64,000 nucleotides of DNA, taken from assembly GCA_963775335.1 (NCBI GenBank), contig CAVZIJ010000002.1, positions 124,001 through 188,000 on the forward strand, given 5' to 3'. Within the stretch, counting starts at the first letter, position 1; each line of letters begins with the position of its first letter. The position numbers were made by a program, and so were the translations under genes. Under the pieces are notes generated by a model that searched no databases, was not told the origin of the DNA, and was given only the letters and a program-made list of their open reading frames with translations. The DNA comes from CAVQCX01 sp963775335. Lineage in GTDB: Bacteria > Pseudomonadota > Gammaproteobacteria > Chromatiales > Chromatiaceae. This document shows, piece after piece, positions 1 to 8,019 of this stretch.

Positions 1-1896
1 GCGGACGCCCCCCGGTCCGCTGCCCCAGGAACCGCCCCGCAACACCCGCTGGGCGCAATTTCCGCCGTTCGCCTCCACCCAGGCCGAGCCGTCCGCGGGC
101 GCACCCTTGTAGTCTTGGTGGTAACAGTCCTCTACCCACTCCCAGACATTTCCGGCGGTGTCGTGCGCGCCAAAGGCGTTGGCCGGAAAGCTCCCTACGG
201 GAGCCGTCTGCTTCATGTCCCACTGGCTGCCACAGCCGCCGCAGTTGGCCCAGACCTTTCCGGCCTGACCAATGTCCTTACCCCACCAATAGGGCGTCGT
301 CGTGCCAGCCCGCGCCGCGTACTCCCACTCCGCCTCGCTCGGCAGGCGGTAGTCCTTTCCTGTCTTCACCGACAGCCACGCCGTATAGGCCACCGCGTCA
401 TCCCAGGAGACGTGGATCACTGGACGGTCAGCGCGGCCCCAGCCTGAGTCGCTCGGTAGAGCCCGCCCCGTCGCGGCGGCAAACTGATCATACTGCGCAA
501 AGGTCACCTCGTACTTGCCGATGGCGAATGCACGCCCGAACGTCACCGGGTGTTGCGGACCTTCGTCGGAGTCCCTGCCCGGCTCGTTCTTGGCTGATCC
601 CATCAAGAAGCTGCCCGCCGGGACCTGCACCGTCTCCGGCGCCCCCACGGGGTAGAGCCCGATGCGCGTCAGCAGCCCGCGGGCCGCGATCCCCGGGGGG
701 TAGCCCTTGTCCGTTGCCCACCAGAGGAAGCCACCCCCGCCGACGACCAGGATGGTCAACGCCAACGAGGCCGCCAAGGCAAGTTGTCGGTAACGGGCTA
801 GCTCTCGGCGCGGCCGGTTGCCGGCGATCCAGCGTTCATCGAAAAGCCGCCGGTAGAGCCGGTTACGCACCACCAGCGCACCTTCGGCGTTGCGCTTGAC
901 CAAGCCCGAGAGCTTGAGCTCGGCGTGCGTCAGGGTGGTGCGGTCGAGCTCGTGGCCGCCCGCGAGTATGCGTTGGTAAAGCGTGAGCGCGGCGAGGCTG
1001 TCGCTCAGGCGATTCGCGACGAAGCGCAAGATCTGCTGGAAGTGAGCCTCACCGCCCGCTCGATCGAGGCGCCCATAGTGCTGCTCCACGTGGCGGTCCA
1101 CATCGGCGACGGTGGTGGCTCCCGCTTCCGCCAGGTCGATGCACATCCTGACGGTGAGGTAGGGGTGTCCGCCGGTCCAGTACAGGACCCGGTCGAGCAG
1201 TCTGTTGCCGACCTCCGGGTCGCCGCTCAGCGAACGGGCGATGGGCGTGAGGTCTTCCGCCGCGCGGTCGAAATCATCCAGCTCGAGGGTCTGGCCTATA
1301 TTGTAGGGCGTGGTCCTGCGGTCCTTGATCAGCTCGTTCGGTGTGGCGACACCTACAAGGCAGAACCCGATACGCTCGTAGACCGGCTCGAGGACGCGCT
1401 CGTTGTACATCCCGCGAATGGCGGTGAACAGATCGTCGGTGAAGGAGAGCTTCAGGGTGCTGTCGATCTCGTCCAGGAACAGGACGATGGGACCCGCGAT
1501 GCCTGCCGCAACGGGCTCGCGGAAAAAGCGCAGCAGGCGCTGGTTGAAGGTTTCGTCGGCGTGCTCGCCCCACCAGGCTCCGAGGTCGAGCGGGAGCCCC
1601 AGCGACCGCGCGATCTGGCCGATCAGACCGAGATAGTAGGCCTCCGCCCCAAGGCTACCACCGAGGCTGCTCGCCAAATCGATGATCACGGTCCGCACGC
1701 CTCGCGCCTGGAGCTCCGCTGCGGTCCTTACCATGAGGCTGGACTTGCCCATCTGCCGCGACGTGAGAATGTTGACGTACTCGCCGGCGAGCAAAAGCTC
1801 CAGCAAACGCTGGTCTTGGGGGCGACGGACATAGACGTGACGTCGCGGGTTGAGCGTACCACCCGCCTGCAGCCGAAGCCGATCCTGGGGGCTCAT
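1..1896 (-). CDS. AAA-like ATPase / transmembrane / formylglycine-generating-enzyme (SUMF1) fusion, 3' end cut by window
   Basis: The frame opens with ATG at 1896, overlapping the previous stop as ATGA, and stays open to the window edge, giving 632 residues of an unfinished protein. The N-terminal part (about 1-340) is an AAA-like P-loop domain of the AAA_35 type: GGTLNP start, Walker A-like SRQMGKSSLM near residue 50, Walker B VLFLDEID near 140. A hydrophobic helix follows at about 365-387 (LALAASLALTILVV). An FGE-sulfatase/SUMF1 fold begins near 418 with VQVPAGSFLMGS, then RLPSEAEWEYAARAG and GNVWEWVEDCY. The expected topology is a cytoplasmic ATPase and an external FGE-like domain. Such FGE modules in conflict loci often act as binding or diversified domains rather than sulfatase maturases; that role is inferred. 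It is coupled to the two TIR genes upstream. Confidence 0.88.
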   Translation of the reverse strand, partial: MSPQDRLRLQAGGTLNPRRHVYVRRPQDQRLLELLLAGEYVNILTSRQMGKSSLMVRTAAELQARGVRTVIIDLASSLGGSLGAEAYYLGLIGQIARSLGLPLDLGAWWGEHADETFNQRLLRFFREPVAAGIAGPIVLFLDEIDSTLKLSFTDDLFTAIRGMYNERVLEPVYERIGFCLVGVATPNELIKDRRTTPYNIGQTLELDDFDRAAEDLTPIARSLSGDPEVGNRLLDRVLYWTGGHPYLTVRMCIDLAEAGATTVADVDRHVEQHYGRLDRAGGEAHFQQILRFVANRLSDSLAALTLYQRILAGGHELDRTTLTHAELKLSGLVKRNAEGALVVRNRLYRRLFDERWIAGNRPRRELARYRQLALAASLALTILVVGGGGFLWWATDKGYPPGIAARGLLTRIGLYPVGAPETVQVPAGSFLMGSAKNEPGRDSDEGPQHPVTFGRAFAIGKYEVTFAQYDQFAAATGRALPSDSGWGRADRPVIHVSWDDAVAYTAWLSVKTGKDYRLPSEAEWEYAARAGTTTPYWWGKDIGQAGKVWANCGGCGSQWDMKQTAPVGSFPANAFGAHDTAGNVWEWVEDCYHQDYKGAPADGSAWVEANGGNCAQRVLRGGSWGSGPGGVR

Positions 1897-3416
1897 TCCA
1901 GCTCGCCGAAGAAGCGCGCATAGAGCTTGTTGGCGGGAAGGATGCGGCCATCCCGGCGGGTTACCAGCCCGGCTCCGCGCAACCGATAGTAGGTGTCATC
2001 GTCGCGCAGGGTGCCATGTCGGATCGCCTGGCGAAATGCATCCAGCAGTCCTGGTTGCCCCTCCAGCTTCAACAGGAGGGCCTTCAGATGGTCACCGAAC
2101 GGGCCTTCGCTGCTGGCTGCCACAGCCGATATCTGCTCCCAACTCGTCGCTGGCGGACCAGCGACGCAATAGAGCGCCAGCCGCGTGAGATAAGGCTGAC
2201 CGGCGAGGAGATCGAAAAGGGCATCAAGCGACTGGCTGTCGAGCAAATTGCCATAGGCAAAGTTCAGCCGGTCCAATGCCTCGCGCGAGAATCCCTTCAG
2301 GGAAACAGGGACGCTGACGTTGAACGGTGACTGGTCTGCAGAGTTGATCAGAAGGTACGGCTCCGTTGCGATAATCAAGGCAAGATCAACGTCTTGCCAG
2401 ACGGAGAGCGGCTGGGCGCGGTGGTTGTGCCACATCCGCAACATAGCGAAAAAATCGCCCTGGTAAGGCCTGCCCAATACTCGATCGACCTCGTCAAAGG
2501 CGAAGGTGACAGGCCCCGCCAGCTGTTGCAGGATCTGGTCCTCCACGAAATTCGTGAAGTCGAGCTGGCACGACAGGGCAGGAACCTCCGCCACGGACAG
2601 CTTCAGGTTCCGGAGCAACGCGGAGGCGAGGCGTTGCAGCAGGGCCGGGTACGCCACCAGATCGGAGTCGCCGAAGCTCTGAAAATCGACGAACGCGAAG
2701 CGCTTACCCGCATCCTGACAGCCCTGGAGATAGCGGACCAGGAGACTCGACTTCCCCACCTGTCTGGGGCCCTTGATCACCAGGGTTTCACCGAGGGTTG
2801 CGGCAGCGGTGTCGACGCGAGTGTCGGCTTCGCGGCGGATGTAGAAGGGATCGTCGGCGCGTAGCGCCCCTCCCGGCGCACGCAGCACACGTGGATCTTG
2901 CGCGGGCAACGGGCGGCCAGGATCGGGCAAAACTGCTGCCTCGGAATCGGTCGGGGATGCCTCGATCTCGCCGGCGCCGACGGCTGCGATGGCGAGCACG
3001 TCCGCGAGCACCCGCTCGGAGTCCTCGGGACCCGTCCACAAGCGCTGTTGGATGGGTGAAAGAAAGCTGTCGAGCTCGTAGCCGAGTGGACCTTGGTAGC
3101 AGACGCGGATCGGCAGAATGCCGGGGCTGCCGACCTGTGCATAGCGGTGGTGGGCGCGGCGCACTTCGCCCTGCACCATCTCGCTGTGGATAGAATCCTC
3201 CGAGAGCAGGACCACCAGGTAGTCGCACCACGCGATACGCCGCTCGATCTCCGCGACCCAGCGCGTCCCGATAGGCATCTCGATGTCGATGAAAACCTCG
3301 TGGCCAGCCCGCTTCAACCTGTCGAAAAGCAAGTGCGCGAGCCCGCGGTCTGGGTCGGCTCGGCGGCGATAGGAAACGAAGAAGCGCTTGCGTTGATCCG
3401 CCGTGGCACTACTCAT
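1893..3416 (-). CDS. TIR domain-AAA_35 ATPase fusion protein
   Basis: The start at 3416 (507 aa) is chosen over an upstream in-frame ATG because GAGGGGG lies 5 bases before it and it overlaps the preceding stop as ATGA. Residues about 9-140 form a TIR-like fold: KRFFVSYRRRAD, then HEVFIDIEMPIG, and YLVVLLSED. Residues about 190-500 form an AAA_35-type NTPase: DPFYIRREAD, Walker A KGPRQVGKSSLL near 220, Walker B TFAFDEVD near 304, then a winged-helix-like tail. TIR domains of this type can hydrolyse NAD+ or bind cyclic nucleotides; which applies here cannot be told. It shares its ATPase family with the next gene (AAA-FGE), so the two may form one oligomeric complex. Confidence 0.88.
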   Translation of the reverse strand: MSSATADQRKRFFVSYRRRADPDRGLAHLLFDRLKRAGHEVFIDIEMPIGTRWVAEIERRIAWCDYLVVLLSEDSIHSEMVQGEVRRAHHRYAQVGSPGILPIRVCYQGPLGYELDSFLSPIQQRLWTGPEDSERVLADVLAIAAVGAGEIEASPTDSEAAVLPDPGRPLPAQDPRVLRAPGGALRADDPFYIRREADTRVDTAAATLGETLVIKGPRQVGKSSLLVRYLQGCQDAGKRFAFVDFQSFGDSDLVAYPALLQRLASALLRNLKLSVAEVPALSCQLDFTNFVEDQILQQLAGPVTFAFDEVDRVLGRPYQGDFFAMLRMWHNHRAQPLSVWQDVDLALIIATEPYLLINSADQSPFNVSVPVSLKGFSREALDRLNFAYGNLLDSQSLDALFDLLAGQPYLTRLALYCVAGPPATSWEQISAVAASSEGPFGDHLKALLLKLEGQPGLLDAFRQAIRHGTLRDDDTYYRLRGAGLVTRRDGRILPANKLYARFFGELE

Positions 3417-4096
3417 CCGCTGCCCCCTCGCTCGACTCCTCGCAACCGGCTTCGACGCCACGCCGGCGACAACCACACCATGTTGTGTCGGCACTCCCAG
3501 AGGGCGCCTGACCGAGGTGATCTACCCCCGCCGAAAGACGGTCTGCGCGGCAGGCGTTCAAAATAAACAGGTGGCTGTTGCCTGTCGCTACTCACCGCCC
3601 GCGCCACCTGCCCTTCGTCGCGCCCCTTGGCTGGTTCACCTTCGCGGCGGGCAGACAGCGCCGCTTGGACTGCGACCGCCCCGCCGCGCGCCGCCGCGGC
3701 GAGGATGTCGAGCATCGCGCCGTCGTCGATATCATTGCGCAGGTCCACCCAGGTGTTGAGGCCCAGGAAGCCGAGCGGGGGCTCGCTGCCGGGCAACAGC
3801 ACGGGGATGACCAAGAAGGACTGCTCCCGGGCCTGGCGATCCAGCGCCAGCCACTGCTCGCGCTGCTGCCAGCTGCCGAAGCCGTGAGGGCCGACGAACA
3901 CGGCCGTCGCCCGGGTAGCGGACAGTGCCCGCTCCAGGGCATCGGGCCAGGGCCGGCCCGGCGTCAGGTACCAGGTATCGAGAAAGACGCCCAGCCCGCG
4001 CTCGCGCAGGGCCTCGGCAACGCGGCGAACCTGATCCTGGTCCCGCCGGTTGTAGCTGGCGAACAGATCGTAGGTCTTTGAAGCAGCGTCGTTCAT
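3413..4096 (-). CDS. TIR domain protein, first gene of the coupled TIR/AAA/FGE operon
   Basis: 227 aa. Residues about 8-135 carry a TIR domain: YDLFASYNRRDQDQVRRVAEA (first strand and helix), GLGVFLDTWYLTPG (BB-loop region) and TAVFVGPHGFGSWQQREQW, where the last stretch corresponds to the helix that holds the catalytic Glu in TIR NADases (QREQW here). The last 90 residues are Arg/Gly-rich and unrecognised. The stop overlaps the start of the TIR-AAA gene as ATGA, so translation is likely coupled. A 227 bp intergenic space separates it from the divergent TIR/KGGTGR-ATPase pair and probably holds both promoters. It could supply an NADase effector or signal to the downstream ATPases (inference). 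Confidence 0.82.
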   Translation of the reverse strand: MNDAASKTYDLFASYNRRDQDQVRRVAEALRERGLGVFLDTWYLTPGRPWPDALERALSATRATAVFVGPHGFGSWQQREQWLALDRQAREQSFLVIPVLLPGSEPPLGFLGLNTWVDLRNDIDDGAMLDILAAAARGGAVAVQAALSARREGEPAKGRDEGQVARAVSSDRQQPPVYFERLPRRPSFGGGRSPRSGALWECRHNMVWLSPAWRRSRLRGVERGGSG

Positions 4097-4323
4097 CCTG
4101 AAGACAGCGGGCGGACGGTTAGGATTGTTCTGACGATGAGCTTAGCGGGGGACGCGCCGCAAATCCACAGGCTCCCCGGCCCCCTCCCCTGCCGTGCGCG
4201 TCAGACTCGTGGTACCTTGCTTCTACGGCAGCCCCCGCGATCTTTTGCGGCAAGGGACCTGGGGCGTACCGAAGGGTAGGGCCCAGAGGACCAGGACAAC
4301 AAGCCTCTTCAGCGCGAAGGGAC

Positions 4324-4956
4324 ATGGACCCGATCAACGCCTGCTTCATCAGCTATCGCCACACGGACGATCCCGACGCCCATCTGTTCGTCAAGGCGTT
4401 CGTCCGGCAGCTCAAGAGACAGTTGAAGTGGTGGCTCCCGAACGCAGACGTGTTCTTCGACGAGGACGGGCTCAAGGTCGGCGATCAGTTCAACGAAGAG
4501 CTCGCTTTCCAACTCTGCCGCAGCGCCTGCATGATCGTCTTCTTCTCGCCTCTCCACTTCGACGTTCACCATCCCTACTGCGCCCTGGAATACAAGGCAA
4601 TGCTCGAACTCGAGCAGAGGCGCCTCGGTCTCGCGGAGGCGGAGCTGCGGAACAAGGGTCTCGTATTTCCGGTGGTCTTCCGCGGCGTGGACTGCCTGCC
4701 GGCAGAGATCAAGGACCATCGCAACTACGAGAAACTGGACCACATCATCGTGGAAGCGGATTTCGAGCATCGCGATTGCCAAGCTCGATTCAACGAGCTG
4801 GCCAAGCAGATCTATCAACGTTACGTCGCGTTGCGCAACGCAGGTGTCTTTGGGGGTGAAGATTGCAAGGATTTCCGCTTCCCCGATAGGGCCGCCATCC
4901 GGGACTGGCTGGAAGGCGTGTCGCAGATACGCTCCACCCGCATGCCCGGCCACTGA
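4324..4956 (+). CDS. TIR-like domain protein paired with KGGTGR ATPase
   Basis: 210 aa, with AAGGGA 3 bases before the ATG. The protein starts directly with a TIR fold: INACFISYRHTDDPDAHLF, then NADVFFDEDGLKVGDQF (BB-loop), ACMIVFFSPLHFDVHHPYC and the helix CALEYKAML, which is where the catalytic Glu of enzymatic TIRs falls. The tail (160-210) is charged and unrecognised. It ends 9 bases before the ATG of the large KGGTGR-ATPase/TPR gene, so the two are almost certainly one operon. TIR-like proteins next to KGGVGR-variant ATPases are a recurrent bacterial pairing. A role as effector or signal generator controlled by the ATPase-TPR partner is inferred. Confidence 0.85.
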   Translation: MDPINACFISYRHTDDPDAHLFVKAFVRQLKRQLKWWLPNADVFFDEDGLKVGDQFNEELAFQLCRSACMIVFFSPLHFDVHHPYCALEYKAMLELEQRRLGLAEAELRNKGLVFPVVFRGVDCLPAEIKDHRNYEKLDHIIVEADFEHRDCQARFNELAKQIYQRYVALRNAGVFGGEDCKDFRFPDRAAIRDWLEGVSQIRSTRMPGH

Positions 4957-4965
4957 GCCTAGCCG

Positions 4966-7908
4966 ATGGAAATCCAAGACCTAGGCGAGATCATCACGTT
5001 CTACTCCTACAAGGGGGGTACCGGCCGGACGATGGCGCTGGCCAGCGTCGCTTGCCTGCTAGGAAGGGGCAAGGGTGTAGCCGGCGAGCAACCGGCCAAA
5101 CCGCGGCGAGTGCTCGCCATCGACTGGGATTTCGAGGCACCAGGGCTGCACCGCTACTTCCGTCCCTACCTCGCCGGGGAGGCTACCCAAGCACTCGGCG
5201 AAACACCGGGCTGTTTGGAGATCTTCGAGGCCCTCGACGCCAATCGTGCCGCATACGACCCCAGCGACTTCGTCGGTAATCGGCATCGTGCCCGAGAGGA
5301 GTTGGAAAAACTGGATCTGGATCGGTACCTCTTACACACCCGAACTCCGGGGCTTTCGATCATTAAGGCCGGAAGATTCGACGGCGAATATTCTCGGCGC
5401 GTCAGTGAGCTCCAATGGGACCGCCTGTTCAGGGACACCCTCGGCCTTTTTGCCGGCTTCGCGGATGTGATGAAGCATCGGTTCGATTATGTGCTGGTCG
5501 ACTCGCGAACGGGTATCACGGATACGAGCGGCATCTGCACTATGCTGCTGCCGGACAAGCTCGTGGTTGTCTTCACGCCCAATGAGCAGAGCCTCACGGG
5601 GGTCAGAGAGCTAGTCCAGAAGGCCATCTCTTACCGCAAGGAATCCGCCGACGGCCGCCCTTTGACCGTGTTTCCCCTGGCGTCTCGCGTCGAGATGGCC
5701 CGCCCTACGCTGCTGGAAGCCTGGCGACACGGTACCGCGAAAGGATCGCCCGCGGTCTCGAACTCGCCGGAAATTCCGATCGGCTATCAGCCGCTGTTCG
5801 AGCAACTGTTCGACGAGATCTACGCTCGCAGCGGGACGCGTTTGAGCGACTATTTCAACGAGGTCATGCTTCCGCATGTTCCTGATTACGCTTACGGCGA
5901 GCCGATAGCGGTAGAGCTGGAGAGCGGCGAGTCCACCATTTCACTCAGCGGCCGTTACGCGGCTTTCACTGAGCGTCTGGTCGAGCTTCAAGCGCCTTGG
6001 GAAACCCTCGCCGATGTACGGTGGGAGGCAGAGATCAGAAAACGGTGTGAGGAAACGGCGCAGGTCGCCGAGAACGGGGCGGCCGAAGAAGCGGTACGCC
6101 TCGCTTACAGCGTAATCGACAAGCGCCCGCCCGTTGACCTGTTCGGTGAGGTGGCGCGGGCGGTCATCGCCGCTGCCCGCACAGCCTATCCCAGGGACCG
6201 ACGGATGGCTACTGGACTCATCGAAAGAACCGCAAAGCTGGTGAGCGCGGAGACTGAGGCAGATTCCGCACTCCTTGCGGAAATCCTATTGACGGCGGGC
6301 GATCTCTGTCTCGAATTCGGTGACTATCACCTCGCAACGACCCTCTTTTTGGCCAGCCGGGATCGATTCTCGGCCGCGTTTTCCGATGAGCACCCTTCGG
6401 CGCTTTCGGCAGCCGGCAAGCTCGCACAATCGCTTGCGCTTGGGGGCAACCTAACGGACGCCCACGTAACCGAAGAGCAAGTCGTCGCTGCGAGGCGCCG
6501 GGTGCTGGGCGAGGAGCACCCCGACACCCTGCCCTCGATGCACAACCTGGCGAGCACGCTGAGAGCCCAGGGGGATCTCGCGGGGGCGCGGGCACTTCAG
6601 GAGCGGGTGCTGGAGATCAGCCGCCGGGTGCTGGGCGAGGAGCACCCCGCCTCCCTGACCTCGATGAACAGCCTGGCGCACACGTTGTGGAACCAGGGGG
6701 ATCTGGCGGGGGCGCGGGCGCTTGAGGAGCGGGTGCTGGAGGTCCGCCGCCGGGTGCTGGGCGAGGAGCACCCCGACACCCTGACCTCGATGAACAACCT
6801 GGCGGGCACGCTGGCAGATCAGGGGGATCTGGCGGGGGCGCGGGCGCTTCAGGAGCAGGTGCTGGCGATCCGCCGCCGGGTGCTGGGCGAGGAGCACCCC
6901 GACACCCTGACCTCGATGAACAACCTGGCGCTCACGCTGCGGGCCCAGGGGGATCTGGCGGGGGCGCGCACTCTTCAGGAGCGGGTGCTGGAGATCAGCC
7001 GCCGGGTGCTGGGCGAGGAGCACCCCGCCTCCCTGACCTCGACGGACAACTTGGCCAGCACGCTGCGGGCCCAGGGGGATCTGGCGGGGGCGCGGGCGCT
7101 TGAGGAGCGGGCACTTCAGGGCCGCCGCCGCGTGCTGGGTGAGGAGCACCACGACACCCTGAAATCGATGAACAATCTGGCGATCACGCTCGGGGCCCAG
7201 GGGGATCTCGCGAGGGCACGGACACTTGAAGAGCAGGTGCTGGCGATCCGCCGCCGGGTGCTGGGCGAGGAGCACCCCGATACCCTGACCTCGATGAACA
7301 ACCTGGCGGGCACGCTGGGAGCCCAGGGGGATCTGGCTGGGGCACGGGCGCTTCAGGAGCGGGTGCTGGAGATCAGCCGCCGGGTGCTGGGCGAGGAGCA
7401 CCCCGCCTCCCTGACCTCGATGCACAACCTGGCGCACACGCTGGGAGCCCAGGGGGATCTGGCGGGGGCGCGGGCGCTTCAGGAGCGGGTGCTGGAGATC
7501 CGCCGCCGGGTGCTGGGCGAGGAGCACCCCGACACCCTGACCTCGATGAACAACCTGGCGCGCACGCTGGGATCCCTGCGGGATCTGGCGGGGGCGCGGG
7601 CGCTTCAGGAGCAGGCGCTGGCGGTCCGCCGCCGGGTGCTGGGCGAAGAACACCCCGACACCCTGAACTCGATGAACAACCTGGCGCGCATGCTGGGATC
7701 CCAGGGGGATCTGGCGGGGGCGCGCGCGCTTCAGGAGCAGGCGCTGGCGGTCCGCCGCCGGGTGCTGGGGGAAGAGCACCCCGACACCATATCGGCGACA
7801 CGCGGCCTAGCCGACATCCTTAATAAACTGGGCGAGAAAGACCAAGCCTTCGAACTACTCAGCCGGGCCGTGAGCCTTCAATCCGGAAAAAGCAGGCCAA
7901 AGACTTAA
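4966..7908 (+). CDS. KGGVGR-variant (MinD/ParA-like) AAA ATPase with long TPR array
   Basis: 980 aa. Residues 8-30 read TFYSYKGGTGRTMALASVA, a deviant Walker A loop of the SIMIBI (ParA/MinD) class in its KGGVGR variant. The signature continues with VLAIDWDFEAPGLHRYF and DYVLVDSRTGITD (switch/Walker B region, near 180). Residues about 360-490 are helical. Residues about 500-955 are kinesin-light-chain-type TPRs: eleven 42-residue units close to RRRVLGEEHPDTLTSMNNLA followed by GDLAGARALQEQVLE. Near-identity of the repeats points to recent expansion. The protein is expected to be a cytoplasmic switch whose TPR superhelix binds a partner or trigger. It is co-transcribed with the TIR gene just upstream. 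Confidence 0.9.
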   Translation: MEIQDLGEIITFYSYKGGTGRTMALASVACLLGRGKGVAGEQPAKPRRVLAIDWDFEAPGLHRYFRPYLAGEATQALGETPGCLEIFEALDANRAAYDPSDFVGNRHRAREELEKLDLDRYLLHTRTPGLSIIKAGRFDGEYSRRVSELQWDRLFRDTLGLFAGFADVMKHRFDYVLVDSRTGITDTSGICTMLLPDKLVVVFTPNEQSLTGVRELVQKAISYRKESADGRPLTVFPLASRVEMARPTLLEAWRHGTAKGSPAVSNSPEIPIGYQPLFEQLFDEIYARSGTRLSDYFNEVMLPHVPDYAYGEPIAVELESGESTISLSGRYAAFTERLVELQAPWETLADVRWEAEIRKRCEETAQVAENGAAEEAVRLAYSVIDKRPPVDLFGEVARAVIAAARTAYPRDRRMATGLIERTAKLVSAETEADSALLAEILLTAGDLCLEFGDYHLATTLFLASRDRFSAAFSDEHPSALSAAGKLAQSLALGGNLTDAHVTEEQVVAARRRVLGEEHPDTLPSMHNLASTLRAQGDLAGARALQERVLEISRRVLGEEHPASLTSMNSLAHTLWNQGDLAGARALEERVLEVRRRVLGEEHPDTLTSMNNLAGTLADQGDLAGARALQEQVLAIRRRVLGEEHPDTLTSMNNLALTLRAQGDLAGARTLQERVLEISRRVLGEEHPASLTSTDNLASTLRAQGDLAGARALEERALQGRRRVLGEEHHDTLKSMNNLAITLGAQGDLARARTLEEQVLAIRRRVLGEEHPDTLTSMNNLAGTLGAQGDLAGARALQERVLEISRRVLGEEHPASLTSMHNLAHTLGAQGDLAGARALQERVLEIRRRVLGEEHPDTLTSMNNLARTLGSLRDLAGARALQEQALAVRRRVLGEEHPDTLNSMNNLARMLGSQGDLAGARALQEQALAVRRRVLGEEHPDTISATRGLADILNKLGEKDQAFELLSRAVSLQSGKSRPKT
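6460..7830 (+). repeat. In-frame tandem repeat array, 126 bp unit, 11 copies (TPR-coding)
   Basis: The string GTGCTGGGCGAGGAGCACC (or a one- or two-base variant) recurs at 6502, 6628, 6754, 6880, 7006, 7132, 7258, 7384, 7510, 7636 and 7762, an exact period of 126 bp, so each unit encodes 42 residues. Units differ by only a few bases, including at third codon positions, so similarity is at DNA level and not just protein level. Copy-number change by slippage or unequal recombination would keep the frame. Confidence 0.95.
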
Positions 7909-8019
7909 AAGAAATTCTCTGATCTCAGCCCGCGGTCGGGGTGTCCGTTGATCATATGCCGCCGCCGTAGACACAGCCCCCTCAGGCGATCGTTTGGTTG
8001 CCGACCACCAAGACCGCGG

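Noticed and set aside
6451..7779. Long minus-strand open frame of 442 codons opposite the TPR array
   Set aside because: It is a by-product of the 126 bp repeat: the period is a multiple of three and the composition (HPAADRQ-type repeats) is the mirror of the TPR code. There is no start context or family match.
6460..7830. Regular repeats considered as a CRISPR array
   Set aside because: Units are 126 bp, contiguous, without unique spacers, and lie in frame inside a protein with TPR code.
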